DNA of 64,000 nucleotides from Pyxicephalus adspersus. Lineage: Eukaryota > Chordata > Amphibia > Anura > Pyxicephalidae. Position numbers and translations under genes: made by a program. The first letter of the stretch is position 1. Each line of letters starts with the position of its first letter. The DNA is taken from assembly GCF_032062135.1 (NCBI RefSeq), contig NC_092862.1:45818886-45882885 (forward strand), read 5' to 3'. The notes beneath the pieces are model-generated. The model saw only the letters and a list, made by a program, of their open reading frames with translations. It was not told the DNA's origin and searched no databases. Below are positions 47,396 through 60,084 of this stretch, one piece after another.

Positions 47396-49856
47396 TATTA
47401 AACATCATTATCATTAAAACATTATTATTATTACGCTTCCTAATTTGTTTTTATGTGGTCTATTGGAGATGCAATTTAAAAGGTTTTCTTCTATTTGTTT
47501 GATGATGTTTGCAAAAATACGTGTTGATCCTAACAAATCTCGTCGGTTGATAACGTGCTGTTCTCTCTCCCTGTGTTGCACTTGTATCAGTTAGCAATGT
47601 TCCCAGCTAGCCATAAAGACTATCTTCATTATGGGGAGCAGGAAAGGTAAAGGATTGTACTCCTGTCCTATGGTGACAACACTGCTTCTCTATACAGTGT
47701 GATGAGTGAACGATTCCTACAGAAGGTGCGTTATTGGCAGAATCACCAGGTAAAATGAAGAGGAAATAAAGCCTAGAAAACACAACTAGTACAGCTACAA
47801 GACTAGTAAGTTGCAATATATTTTATGTTTTTGTTTTTAGCCTAAAATTAGCTTTAATACATTAATAGACCAACGTAGTTTGTCTACGTGCAATTGGAAA
47901 TCCACAATGCCCAGCTGTGTGTTAATATTAACAAGAACATCAAAGAAACAAAATGGTTTGCATCTGACATACTGTATTTATAATTATAGGCTATGGATTA
48001 CATGCATCAACAGATGATTCCACAAAAAAAAAAAAAATATATATATATATATATATAATTGCAACAAGCTACAGTGGCACCAGTAATCTGCACATTGAAT
48101 TACAGCAGCACCATTAAATCTGTGGTTTCATTTTAAAATATTCATGCACATGTTTATATAGATTTTAGAAAGAAGCTTTGTTTTCAAGTGAAATTATTGT
48201 GGTTGCATTACAAAACAGTACATTATTCATGGGAAAGCAAAGTACCCACATATTTAATTATTCATTTATGTTTCTCATTATTTCAGTCTCCTGCTAGGTT
48301 TTGCCATTGTGGCCCACATTGCAAACATTACAATGTCGCTTTCATTGCTTACATTTTATTTCATGCCTTTATGTAAAAAATGTGGTGTAGGTTTAGAACA
48401 AATAACTTGTGAACAAGTAGCAAAAGTAAGCCATTGGATCAAAAATCTGTCATTGACATTCCGTATGAACATTGGTTTATTATTAAGCTGCAGTAAGTTT
48501 ATTATTATTTCAAGATGGCATACTTTTTATAACATGGTTATAAAAAAACATACTGTACAGTTTGTAAAAATCTCACAGGTATACAGTTCAACAAAAACAT
48601 AGTAGAAGGAAGTTTCACAAATGGAGTAACAGTGAAGTTGACAATTTAATGTATCTCACTAGATTAAAAAAAAGTTTTGATCAGCAAATTTTGTGATCCA
48701 CTCTCCTCTTGTAGGCATCATGGCTAGTCGCTGACCTTCAAAACAAGTAGGTAGTAGAGTTTGGTCAAAGATCTACTCTTTACTTCTTCATTGCTGGAAC
48801 AGTCATGTCTTTTCTGGGAGCAGGAGAAGCTCCATTTCTCACAGTAGCAGCCAGGGTATGGTACACAAGCCCTGTGTAGTTAAAGGACTGCAAAATGATA
48901 AGCTAGTGTACATGAATTAAAAAACAAAACAAATAATAACAATGAATTAATTAAATGTAAATAAAAAAGAAATGACTTTTCATTCTTCTGACGTAAGATG
49001 AAATCTGGATTGTGTGAACCCATTGCTCTTACCACTGCCCTACTTAGTAATCGCTAATTTATAAATTTTTAGCTTACAGTTTACATTTTTTATATTCTAA
49101 AGATTTTCTGCCTAAAATATAACCAATTTGAAATTGTTTTTAGGCAATTAAAACCTATGGAGAGTGAATGCATACTGTATGGGTATTTATTGCAGCTCTG
49201 TTTATAAGCAGCATTCCTATTTACAGAATTGCATTTAGTTTAATGTGTAACAATAACATTCTATCACACCATAGGTTGTAATCAAACATGACAGATGAAA
49301 CTCAATGTGGAATCCTCATTAGAAAATGGTTTGTTGGAAGGAGCACGGCTGGATCAAGTTCCATAGTGTGAAGAAAATATTTTTTTACCAATATTTAACA
49401 TGTGAATAATTACTTCAGAATTGGAATAACACTGAAAAATTCTGTGAGGGGATAATTAAGAAAATTGGGTAATTAGCTTCCTAGTGACCATGTAATAGAG
49501 TATGCTATATTTACTGAAATTAGTGTGTACACACATATCAAGTTAAAATGCTCTTAGATACTTTGTTCTCAAGAACATTAAATGCATCTACATTATGGCT
49601 GAATAAAGGTTTATATTAACTAGCGTAATAAGTGAAGCTGTATTCACTAAGTATCCAATTGAAAAATGGCTATATAAAGGTTAAAAATGGGTACTGCTTT
49701 CACACAATTTTATAATTAAAGTAATCAGGGCTTCACCTTGTTCACAAAGGATAGTGAACATTCTCTACGTATTTAATAAAATAACCCTTTGTCTCAGTCT
49801 TCAGGTTTTGCAATTCTAAAACTGCACATCCTTAAAAATGTTTATCAATTAATAAG
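47396..49856. other. No recognised gene; A-run plus (TA)n at 48024-48057
   Basis: AT-rich sequence. The 97-codon frame at 48309-48602 has no domain. An exon-shaped segment at 47698-47749 was considered and set aside. Confidence 0.45.
48024..48057. repeat. Poly-A then (TA)n microsatellite
   Basis: About 14 A residues followed by about 10 TA units. Confidence 0.95.
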
Positions 49857-49864
49857 TTTTAGGT

Positions 49865-50134
49865 CAGTCTTTACTGACTTGGGGAACCCTTGAAAAAACT
49901 TTCAGGTCTTCAGGGAACCCTTCTATAATTCCTATATCCACACCCCACAGTTTATGAGTGTGGTGGTTATTGGGAAGAATGCCTCTTACACTGCTGGCCA
50001 GTGGAAAGTCTGCCACTAGGACAGATAACAAAAAAGATCATTGGTATAAGATAAACTGGCCTGAGAGTCACATGCTGCTCATTGCTCAAGGAACGCCTAG
50101 GAACCTCTTGAGGCACCCCAGTTGAGAAACATTG
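49865..50134. mobile_element. hAT-type MITE with exact 8-bp duplication
   Basis: 270 bp between exact copies of TTTTAGGT (49857-49864 and 50135-50142). The termini CAGTCTTTACTGACTTGGGG and CCCCAGTTGAGAAACATTG are degenerate inverted repeats of the CAGTGTTTCTCAAC class used by hAT (Charlie-like) elements. The inside carries GGGAACCCTT-type repeats and no transposase, so it is non-autonomous. Confidence 0.92.
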
Positions 50135-50142
50135 TTTTAGGT

Positions 50143-51109
50143 ATTAACTGCATCAAAAAAGCAAATAGCTTTCTAGGTTTCGGGTCTGGTCCATTACAGC
50201 TTCTTTTCACCCTCTTTTTCTTCTGGTGTTGGACAAGCGCTGAATGTTTCGAAGTGTGACACCATGTAATAATGCTCTCTGCAGCATTTTTCTAGATCCA
50301 GAAACGGTGGGTAAGTGTAAGTCTGCAGAGGTGCAAGATGAAGATAATTAATAAAGCCATAGTTTAGAACTGTTTGTCAATGTTGACATTTGGCTTTAAT
50401 ATAATTAACAAACAAAATAAAAAAAACTGCCATTTATGCTTCAATTAAATTGTCAATGTGGATAACAAAACAAATAATTCCACACGATTCAAGCCCACTT
50501 ACTTGTCTTGGACAGTTCTCCGTGTGTAGCATCCTGTTCGTTTGAGAGCCACAGTCTGCTGATACATGTAGAAGAGCATTGAGAGAAAGTTTAGACAGCA
50601 GCAGACTTTTTTACATTCTTGTAAGTAGTCTTTTTCCTAAATCCATTTATCTATATAACATGTATTGACTCTACCATCCCTTTCCCTTCTTTTTGCTAGA
50701 GGCAAGAGAGAAACCATGTATACTACAACAAGTTTGTGGTCTGGGATTTTGTACAGTTTTGTTGTCCTTACATTAAAATAATACCCTGCTTTTAGTTAGC
50801 TGCTAAGTTGTGTGCAATGTCTGTTACGTTATGCTATACTTTGTTATTTGTATGTTTTACTTTGTTATATGTTAAAAATGAAAAACCCAATAAAAATGTT
50901 TGAAACAAAAATATTACCCTTATGATTTTAAAGAGTTGGAAGGTGGCCAGGAAATGACTGAATAGCAAAGTGACCTATTCACATACCTACTTTTTACTAT
51001 TACTTGTGTTGTCCATACATCTATCATTTCTGCATCATTTAAAAAATGTTTGTCGATATATGTGAAACTTTTTAATAAGTGATATACATTCTTTACAACT
51101 TTTTGTCCC
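50143..51109. other. No recognised feature
   Basis: Unassigned AT-rich DNA. Confidence 0.5.
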
Positions 51110-51330
51110 TATTTAGCAATAGCAATAATTTGCTCCTTGGCAAATGCTGAATACCCATTTTTAATGTTTTTTTTTAATTCCCCTAATTAGCAATAGCAAT
51201 GCCGCCTTGGCCAATGCTTTATAAGTTTTTTTTATTTGTTTTCCACTTCCTAATTTCTCTAATTAGCAGTAGCAGAAAATAGTTCCTTCACAAATGCTGT
51301 ATACCTCTTTTAAATTTTTTATTTAAATCT
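51110..51330. repeat. Three-unit tandem repeat, 73-76 bp units
   Basis: Three diverged copies of a block with TAGCAATAGCAA, then CCTTGGCAAATGCT, then a T-rich run, starting near 51110, 51183 and 51259. Confidence 0.8.
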
Positions 51331-54300
51331 ACCTACCTAAATCTCTACCTATTAGCTGCTTTAGACTAGCCCCATCTGCCTAGCACTACACCTAAAAACA
51401 GTGCTTTGTGTTGCTGTGTTCTATCTTGTTTAGAGCAACTGTGCCTACTAATAAAACATATTGTATATACCCTTGTTATTTATAAAATTCCATCAATTCT
51501 ATTAATAATACTTTACTACAAGGAAGTAATAAATAAGTGTCAGTTTCCATATATAGAATGAAGGGAGGAAGATAAGGTAACACTGACAATGACATCCAAG
51601 TGCCCCCTCTACCCACAATTAAAATGCCAGACGTGTATGAGAATTCATCAGTTGTGGAAACAGGAGAAAGTCGCCTGTCCTAAACTTGTTGCAAGGCATC
51701 AGCGGCCAATTAATCCTAACAAAGCTTCTGACATTGTCAACTGGATGGTTCATTTGTCATTACAGTCGTGGGAGGAAGATGATGATTAGCATGACACTTT
51801 TACTTGGAGCTAAGTTAATGCTCAATCCACTTATTTCCTAACCCATGCAAGCACTTTTCTTTAGATCCCAGTCTGTCACTTTCCAGTACTCATTACTCAA
51901 AGTCTTTCTCTTTTTAAAATAAATAAATAGGAATGTACCCAGACCTTTACTAAGTTTGATTCTGAAGTCATGACGAGAAGGAGCTGGATGTTTCTTAGCA
52001 CATAGCAATTATGCAAGGAGTGGAGATTGGAGGTAATGACCATGGCAAAGTTTAAGGTGGGTAAGGATAGGTAATACACACCCAATGTCAGTGAAGTCCT
52101 GCTTAAGACACCTAACCCTAGGTCATTTAGTCATTATGTAGAGGGAAACAATTAGAAATTGAGAACAGCCTTAAAGTGAAAAAAAATCATCTAGATTCAT
52201 GGCTTGTTTCAAATAAGAAACATTGGCACTCATCCTTCTTGCAGTGTCTGGGTGGAAAGCGCTGTGAATGCTAACTTAGTAATTTATCCAGTAACATAAA
52301 CACTTTGGCGCTTAGGGTGCTTGATCTCCATACCACGCTATATCAGTGTGTGGATTTAAACTATATTCATTTGCCAGTTTAGGAGGTGTGCTGTTCTATT
52401 AGGGAGGATACCTAACCTTTGCCACTTTTCCTAGCAATTACATATCTTTCATGGGTGTTGAAATGATGTATTTCCTGAAGGGGAGCTCACACGTCAACTT
52501 TTAAACTTAACTTTTATTCATGACTTTACAAATTGGAATTACTGCACAAGCAACCCCATATTTTTGCTACTGGCATATATTTCTGTCTTTAGTTTTTAAT
52601 AGAGTTAAGGGTCTAGCAGCGATCAGTTTTTTTGTGCCTCTCTTCTTTTCTTTTCCTCCATTAGTCTTCCGGATTTTGTTTCTGACTTTTAGTCCTAAAT
52701 GTGGACTAAAGGAAGAGATGGGAAAGGTAGAAAGTTTTAAATGATGGACACTTCTCTATCAATACAGAGGCATCATAAGAACAACTTTACTTTAGGTGTA
52801 GTTGCCCCATAAGGTAACCCTTTGCTCCCTTAGTAAAGATTGCATGGTGAAATATTTACTTTCTCAATCCTGGGATCTTTACTGGCAATGCCTTTGTTTG
52901 CAAAATTATCTAACCTAGACCTCTCTCCAGGGCCAATGAATATCTCAATCCCCTTCAATCCTATAGATGGTTCATACTGTTGGATAGTTGGAGCCCACCA
53001 TAAGTACATGATTAATTTATTTATTTATGTATTTATTTGGTGGCCTCTATGATGTGGGTATAGTTGCTTGGTGAAGTTATTAGATATAAATACAACATGA
53101 TTAAATAAAGAGTTGAGAAGTTTCACAAAAATACTTTAGAATACTAATAGAAATTTATTTTATTAGTTAATTTAGGTAAATCAATTAATGTAAATTGAGT
53201 CAATTGGTTTACAGCATTAAAGGACAAAGATTCATCAACCCCTATTGCAGTTGTTTAAAGAAAGATATCAATTACTAGTAATGTTATGTTAGTACAAAAA
53301 CAATACTGATTCACAGGAAGCTTGCTGCATTATTCACATTTTTAATCTTACAAACTCAGTGCAATCTCAATTTGTCCATAGAACTAGCTTTGGCCAGAAT
53401 ATAGGGCATTAGTTACTATGACACATGTGTATTTTATAATGCAGGAATTATGCAGGTCTATTAGTGCATAGACCAAGTACATGGTATATAATTATGTTCT
53501 GTAAAGCTATGTTGTATTTGTGCCATGGTGGTAAAGATGGAAGGGGGTCTCCCCTTCAAATTAAAAGAAATTGGTATTAAAAAAAAATTAAATAAACATT
53601 TTTTTCATTAAATAAAAGAGTTACCCACCCTTTTATATAAAGTAAAAAATGTGGTGATAAGTCTGCTTTAAGTATAACTCATGCTAATGTAGGGCAGTGG
53701 TCTGCCACAAAATGTATATCTGTAAGCTATCTGTGTAAGTTAACCTTGTACACCTACAATAAACTTTCTAAAGAGTAATTACTACATTTTACTACAGTTT
53801 CTGTTCCAATATGAAAAAAGCAAATATTTTTGCCTGGGCCATTGTCAATGTAATTTTGTTGTTACTCTTTTAGTTATACTGGCATTGTTGTATTACAGAA
53901 CGTATAGTGACATTCAGTGTAAAACCCAAAGATCACTGAAAGCTTTATCCTTTACTTGCATTGTAAATGAGAAATAAATCCAGAGCATAAAAAGGCCTCT
54001 CTGTGGCTTTGCTTGTACCAGACAATTTAATCAAAGTCGTGAATTAGCATTTTCTGGTTGCTAGGGAATGGCACCTCTCAACATCTGACATGAGGAGCAG
54101 CATAAAGTTGTCAAAGACAAAGACATATTAGAAAAAGGTTAATTTGATTCCAAGCACCATCCAATAAAAGATAAAACTATTTATATCACTATGTCTATCA
54201 GATACAACATTTTAATACAAGGATTGATTGGTTACTCTTACGGCTGAAGTCCACCATTTTATTGCCTCACATGATTGTTATTTACCCTGATTAATGAAAA

Positions 54301-55841
54301 GCCAGTTCTTAGTGATGGAATTCATTTTGTAATAATGAAAGAAATCCTGATATTTTTCTGAAAGCTATTCATTTTTTTGATAATAGACATTTCATCTGGT
54401 TTGAGAGGAAGAATATGTTCACTTTTTTTAGGCTCCAGTATAATATTTTAACTGTCTCTTTGCTTTTCTTTCATCTTCTCTTTGTGCACATTTCTATTCC
54501 CAGTGACATCAATATGTCATATGCCATTTGTCTGTCTTTTTATTCTTTTCTTCATCTTTGTACCTCATCCCATCCAGCTACTTTAATTACTACAGTCCCA
54601 TGCTCTTCTCCCCTGCCACTCCAAATTTAATTTCTGCAGTACCATTACAAGAACAGTTTGTTCTGATATGATACACACTGTAAACAGCAGCTGTAAGTAA
54701 CATTCACTAAACTCAAATGAAAAGATTGGAAGGAAGATAACATAAAACTATATTCACTGTTTATAGTATTCATTAAAATTGTTTTAAATGTGCATATATG
54801 TTATTAGTAGGATTGTAATGTCCAATCCCCGATTCACAGCATCTGCCATATTGCAAATTAGATTTTAGCATGTAAAGTCCTATGATCTTAGCAGCTTTTT
54901 ACCAAGTTTCAAAACCTAACAATGGTATCAATCTCTGACCTGTTTTTTTCTGGCCTCATGATTGGCCATGTGGAGGAAAACCATGGGTAAGAGAGAAATA
55001 GTCTTGAGGCTACAATAAATCCTTTCCATCAAAATAAATAAGTTGCAAAGGTAAACTGGTGAATGCCTAATTAGTTGTCTATTGTCAACATAGAAAAGCC
55101 TGTCCGTGAAAACTATCAGTACACCAAGTTACTTTGTTAGAAATGTAGTAGTGATATTTTGGACTGTGTCCTATTGTTCCAGATATATTAAAATGCATAA
55201 TACAGGGCTCTATTTACAAAACAGGAAATCTGACATTGCCTTATTAGATAAGTAACTTAACTGAAGGTGATTTTAGAAGGTATGTTTAGTAAGTGACATC
55301 CGACTAAGGCAAGGGCAAGTTATACTTTGCACTACTATACTAACTGAGGTGTAAGAAAATAGCCTCCATATCCTGGATCTCTCGATAAATACCAACAGCT
55401 CTGCCTCCAATATTCTGGGACTGCATTGCTTCTTCACCTCTCTTATAGGTCATTTATTACTATGAACTAACTATTGGGGTGCTAAGTTGAGGTAGCTTGG
55501 TGTACTCCTGTAAAATATTGTTTTAACTACCTTCCGCAATATTTCTTGTGTTCAGTACTCACTCCTTTCCCTATACCTTCCCTCCCTCCTCAGTCTGTTA
55601 ACCCCACGCCTCCATGCCCCTACAACCACCTGCTGTCTTTGTCTATGCTTCTGCACCCTCTCCCCCATTGGAATTAAGGTAGGTAGCAGCAAGCCAGTGT
55701 CTCCTCATTTTAAAATTTTGGCAGCTGTGCTGAATTTTTTGAAGTAAATAGGAGCTTCTAATAAGTTCACACCTTCTTGGGAAACGTTGGGCAGATTTAT
55801 ACTTTCATGTATTCCCTTATTTGTTGTATTTTGTTTTTCAG

Positions 55842-55907
55842 AAAGGAGTGGCCAGTGTGCAATGCTGCAATTTACAGTTGTTCCAGAAACTGATGTTGGT
55901 AAATAAG
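55842..55907 (+). other. Exon-shaped segment, unassigned
   Basis: Preceded by a T-rich tract ending TTTTGTTTTTCAG and followed by GTAAATG after AAG. At 66 bp it is frame-neutral. Frame one reads KGVASVQCCNLQLFQKLMLV without stops. Another frame reads SGQCAMLQFTVVPETDVG, but only if the donor is the earlier GTAAATAAG. No homologue is recognised and the match may be chance. Confidence 0.15.
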
Positions 55908-57225
55908 GTAAATGTAAAGTTAATGTAAAGGTTTTTTCCCCCATAGGTATCATGCAAGGTGTTTGCTTTGTTTCCATATACCTGAACATCTGAATCTCTG
56001 GATAGTTTATCTTTCACTTTATGCAACAAGTGAGAAGTTTGTTTCTTTGTATGAATAGTTCTACTTCAGTTTAATGGCACTGTACACACCCACTATCACT
56101 TTACTCCAACATGCATAATATAATATTATAAACAACACATTAAATAATAATACATGGATCAGAATGGAAACCTTCACACAAAGAGCACTCACTAGCTAAA
56201 AATTCCTTTTCTAGCTAGCAGTGACAACAAGGTGAGACGATTAACAATTAAAATTATTTATAGCCATCTGAGACTTGAAAACCCCCATCTCACAAATAAA
56301 TATTTATTTATTTATATTAAGTGTGCCATTGTTTATATTACTATTTATTGTAGAAAATGTTGCATATGAAGATTTCATATATTGATATTATAAAATTATA
56401 TCCAACACTAGCGATGGGCTCATGTGCCCAGGTTTGTACAGGGTTATGAAAATATTCTGACTATATTCTTGACAATTTTACTTTCAAAAAGGGCATGGGG
56501 AGCAGGGACAATTTGCCTATCTCTAGTACCAATGCCAGAAAGTGAAAAAAATACAGTTTATCAGGCTAAGGGTTTTTTTTTCATGTGCCATAGACGGCGA
56601 TGGTAAAATGCACAAATCAAGGCACCAAGCAATCCATAAACATTGAGGGGGTTTTAATATTGGAGAGCTGGCCTCTTTCCTATATCCAAATAATTATAAA
56701 AGATGTAGGGGATTGTGAGGGACTTCCCACAATGGAAGTGGAATTTGGAAGCCCCTTTAATAATCCAGATATTTAAAAAAAAACACAACACATCCTTACA
56801 AATGTTTTTAACTGTTATTGCTATGTTTTACCTGATAGCACTAGTAGAGCCCTACACATAACTCCTAATGCTTTTTGAACACCAGCATTTCCATGGGGGT
56901 TATAATGCCTCCAACTGTCAAGTGATATCACTTGATTGTGGATATTGGTCCCATGGTTATCAGGTACTGTATGAACTGGATAAGGGGTGTACCTTATCCT
57001 AATGTTCCTATATACAAATAAGTGGACCTCAAAAATGTGCTCAACATTTTATATTCCATTAGATCATTTATGTAGTAATTGCCAAAATAGTATTTGTCAG
57101 GTACTAAAAAGAACAATATGATGCAATATATGTATAATTCTAGAATACTTCTGAAATGTCCAGCTACAATGTGTTGTTATTATTAATAGTACTGACTTAT
57201 ATGTGATCAGTTATTTCCATTTTAG

Positions 57226-57298
57226 GATGCTGGAGGACAACTGTGTTTTATCTGCTACCACAAATCAAAAGGATACTATTTTATCTTTTATTTCACTG
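57226..57298 (+). other. Exon-shaped segment, unassigned
   Basis: A 73-bp block between TTATTTCCATTTTAG and GTAAGACA. All three frames are open; the second reads MLEDNCVLSATTNQKDTILS. No family is recognised. Chance is the main alternative. Confidence 0.2.
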
Positions 57299-57824
57299 GT
57301 AAGACATCAATTTTTAGAATCATTTTGGGAACCAAGATGCTTTTAGCAAAGATTTTCCTTTATAGATCAAAAGTGCTTAAGTGTTGTTTAGGTTTGCTTT
57401 AGTGCCATATTTTATTTTTATATTACTGTATCCCATTGTGTGTAGCAGCAAACACAGAACTGTAAATCTGTGATATACCCTATAGGTGATTTTTATATTA
57501 TTATTGTACTGAGAAAAGTATTTGATTTATTTTTAAAGCATGTTCAAGCTCATAAAGGAACTTTATTTTGTGAAATTGACTGATATTTCTAGACAATTTT
57601 CTTATTTTCTTGGGTTGATACAAATAATGTGTGGCAGTTTTGGATGAACCCTTTGTAATATTTTAAGAATAGTACAAAGAGGAGCATATAAATGCTTTTA
57701 CTCATGATTTACCAATTTTGTATCCAAAATGTACATATTTTGCACATTAAATTCAATTAGAAAATGGGTAAATCAACTTTTATTCATGATTAGCACATAA
57801 TTTCATATTTATTATTTATATTAT

Positions 57825-58130
57825 TGTTATCATTATTAATAATAATTATTTATATACCTCTCTATTACAAAGCGTTTAAAAATACATAGTCATGTTACTA
57901 GCTCTCCCTTAAAAGGGCTCTCCCTACCATGGTCATATCATTAACATGGTCTAAGGTCATTTTGGGGGGAACCAATTAATCTAACTTCCTGTTTTTGGAA
58001 TCTGGGAGGAAACCAGGGTACCCAGAGGATACATACGCAAACCCAGAGAACATGCAGATATTGTCCAGGCTGCGATTTTAACCTGAGACCTAGCGCTGCA
58101 AAGGCAGCAGAGGCCACAGAGCCACAGGGC
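57825..58130 (-). mobile_element. tRNA-like SINE with L2-type 3' tail
   Basis: On the minus strand the 5' head reads GTGGCTCTGTGG, matching a decayed pol III A box. It is followed at 58083-58072 by GGTTAAAATCGC, a decayed B box (consensus GGTTCGANTCC). Then come a GTTTCCTCCCAGATTCCAAA body, AGGGAGAGCTAGTAACATGA, and a GGTATATAAATAATTATTAT tail like the end of the L2 LINE at 16160-16200. The box mutations suggest it is no longer transcribed. The 57941-58241 minus frames are not genes. Confidence 0.65.
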
Positions 58131-58186
58131 AAAGTATGTAAAATTTGGGTAAAAGTTGGGTAAATCTCTGGAAAAATGTATACATA

Positions 58187-58318
58187 GGGCCTGATTTATT
58201 AAAACTTTCCAAGGCTGGAGAGGATACACTTTCATCAGCAAACCTTGATTAGATCTGGGTCAGGATTCAAAATATTTGCTTGCAAATCCATTCCAGGTTT
58301 TCACCACTGATGAAAGGG
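58187..58318. mobile_element. Palindromic MITE, internally deleted copy
   Basis: Starts GGGCCTGATTTATTAAAAC and contains GGCTGGAGAGGATACACTTT and TCCATTCCAGG. The right end stops near CACTGATGAAAGGGGG. Same family as 22748-22967. Confidence 0.75.
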
Positions 58319-59186
58319 GGAGGGGAGAAACCTGGGAGAATGGGGAAGAAACCAAGTCTTTACATGTATGAATGTGTAAGGACTGGGTTACTCCCCCTCA
58401 CTTTATTGATTTTGGTTGTCATGTTTCCATTTTAGTGGCCTGCATGTACTTTTTATTATGTTCTGATACGCAGAAATATGGAATATATACATATATTTCA
58501 TTTTTTATAAAAATTACATTGTCCAGAATGATTTCAGTATTTTACCTTGTTCAATCATCCCCAAACTTGAGAAACTTTGAAAAGATGACAATCATAGTTT
58601 TAATCTGTTTGCTATATTTGTACTAGAATCTGTTCTTGCAGGTAAATCCGAAACCTGCCCCTCAAGCAATATCCTGCCTCAATAGAACTATATCTCTGTC
58701 ATTTGACAAATTGACATACGTTTTCTATAAATAATCTAGTTTCCACAACTCTTGCACTTCCTTCATTTTAAAAGATATTTTTGTTGCTTTCAAAATCACA
58801 ATGCCTTAGCCAAGTTTAATTTGACATACAGTGCTCTGAAAAGTAGATAATCTGTTAGGTTCTATGTGACAAATTATTACTGTTTGTCATTTACTATAAA
58901 GAAGGTCAAAATTCTAATTGCTTTTAATCCTAGTAGTGGTAATTTGCTGTCAAACTTGTAGAAATAAGCAATGGAGAAATTCACAGAGACAGTTGGTATT
59001 TAATATGTTTACAAAGGGCAATTTCATGTGGCATAACCTAAGTAACAGTAGCCTTGTGGGAGTATTTATCCCCCAGTGTTTGTCATTTTTCCATAATAAA
59101 ACCTTAAAATAAAATAGATTTTTATTTGGACTTTATACAACGAACATAACGATCCAGTCAACGTTGCTGAAGTGGATGACAATTAA

Positions 59187-59189
<3 letters not shown>
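58319..59189. other. No recognised gene
   Basis: AT-rich. The 84-codon hydrophobic frame at 58372-58626 looks like AT-rich chance sequence. Confidence 0.5.
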
Positions 59190-59242
<53 letters not shown>

Positions 59243-59243
59243 T
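59190..59243. repeat. (AT)n then poly-T tract
   Basis: About 22 AT units and a run of T residues directly before the MITE at 59266. Confidence 0.96.
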
Positions 59244-59265
59244 AACATATGGACATACATATGTA

Positions 59266-59811
59266 CCGTATTTTTCGCCGTATAAGACGCTCCGGAATAT
59301 AAGACGCACCCAATTTTAAAGGAGGAAAATCTAGAAAAACAGATTCTGAAAGATTATTCCCCTTCTGATCACTCATGTGCCATTCATACCGGTATTCCCC
59401 TTCTGATCACTCATGTGCCATTCAAATTTCCTTTCTGATCACTCTCTACCTTTCAAATTCCCTTTCTGATCACTCTGTGTCATTCAAACTCCCCTTCTGA
59501 TCACTCTGTCATTCAAACTCCCCTTCTGATCACTGTGCTTTTTTTCTATTGTACGGCAGTTAGGACAGGGAACAGCAGGTGGCGCTGTGCCGGCTTCTTT
59601 CGCTTTGCTTTACAGACAGGAGAAAACACGATGCTGGCAGAGGAGAGAAGAGAGAGACACGCTGCAGCCAGAGACACACGCAGGATTCGGGTATCGGGTG
59701 AGTATAATATTTTAATTATTTTTTTTAACACATTTGTCGTATAGGACGCACTAACTTTTCCCCCCCAGTTTTGGGGAAGAAAAAGTGCGTCTTATATGGC
59801 AAAAAATACGG
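59266..59811. mobile_element. TA-flanked MITE with CCGTATTTTTCGCC termini
   Basis: Inverted termini CCGTATTTTTCGCCGTATAA and TTATATGGCAAAAAATACGG, bordered by TA at 59264-59265 and 59812-59813, as in Tc1/mariner-type insertions. TAAGACGC and GCGTCTTA extend the symmetry. The left half holds a six-unit tandem repeat (59359-59537); the right half has no transposase. The 59535-59744 frame is not a gene. I recall this terminus from several vertebrate genomes but cannot name the family. Confidence 0.85.
59359..59537. repeat. Six-unit tandem repeat inside the MITE
   Basis: Six copies of a 29-38 bp unit with CCCCTTCTGATCACTC followed by a CATTCAAA-like part. Unit length drifts, with shorter units toward the right. 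Confidence 0.9.
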
Positions 59812-59880
59812 TATATGAAAAATAGTGAGTATTCAGTCCAACAAATTTATCCCAGTAATCACGTAATTAGTTGTTTAGGG

Positions 59881-60070
59881 CAGTGTTTTTCAACCGCTGT
59901 TCCGCGGCACACTAGTGTGCCTTGAGAGATCTTCGGGTGGGAAATTATCCAACTCTTCCACTGGATGGCAGCAGGTAGCTAATTTACGTGTCTGACTTTT
60001 TGGTGGTGTTCCGTGGGATTTTTCTAATTGTAAAATATGTGCCGCGACTAAGAAAGGTTAGGAAACACTG
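59881..60070. mobile_element. hAT-type MITE, 190 bp, exact 8-bp duplication
   Basis: Exact GTTTAGGG copies flank it at 59873-59880 and 60071-60078. The termini CAGTGTTTTTCAACCG and GGTTAGGAAACACTG are inverted repeats typical of hAT elements. The inside has GTTCCGCGGCACAC and GTGCCGCGAC blocks. Non-autonomous. Confidence 0.95.
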
Positions 60071-60084
60071 GTTTAGGGTCCACT

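Larger units (their letters stand above)
51331..57824. other. Long stretch without a recognised gene
   Basis: AT-rich sequence with scattered frames of 60-94 codons on both strands. The plus frame 51589-51789 ends in an acidic EEDDD run and has Cys pairs near its start, but lacks any domain I know. Two exon-shaped segments (55842-55907 and 57226-57298) are listed separately. Confidence 0.4.

Noticed and set aside
47698..47749. Exon-like 52-bp segment between CTATACAG and GTAAAATG
   Set aside because: The donor is weak, and the surrounding sequence resembles, from memory, a dispersed frog repeat, so a splice interpretation is not preferred.
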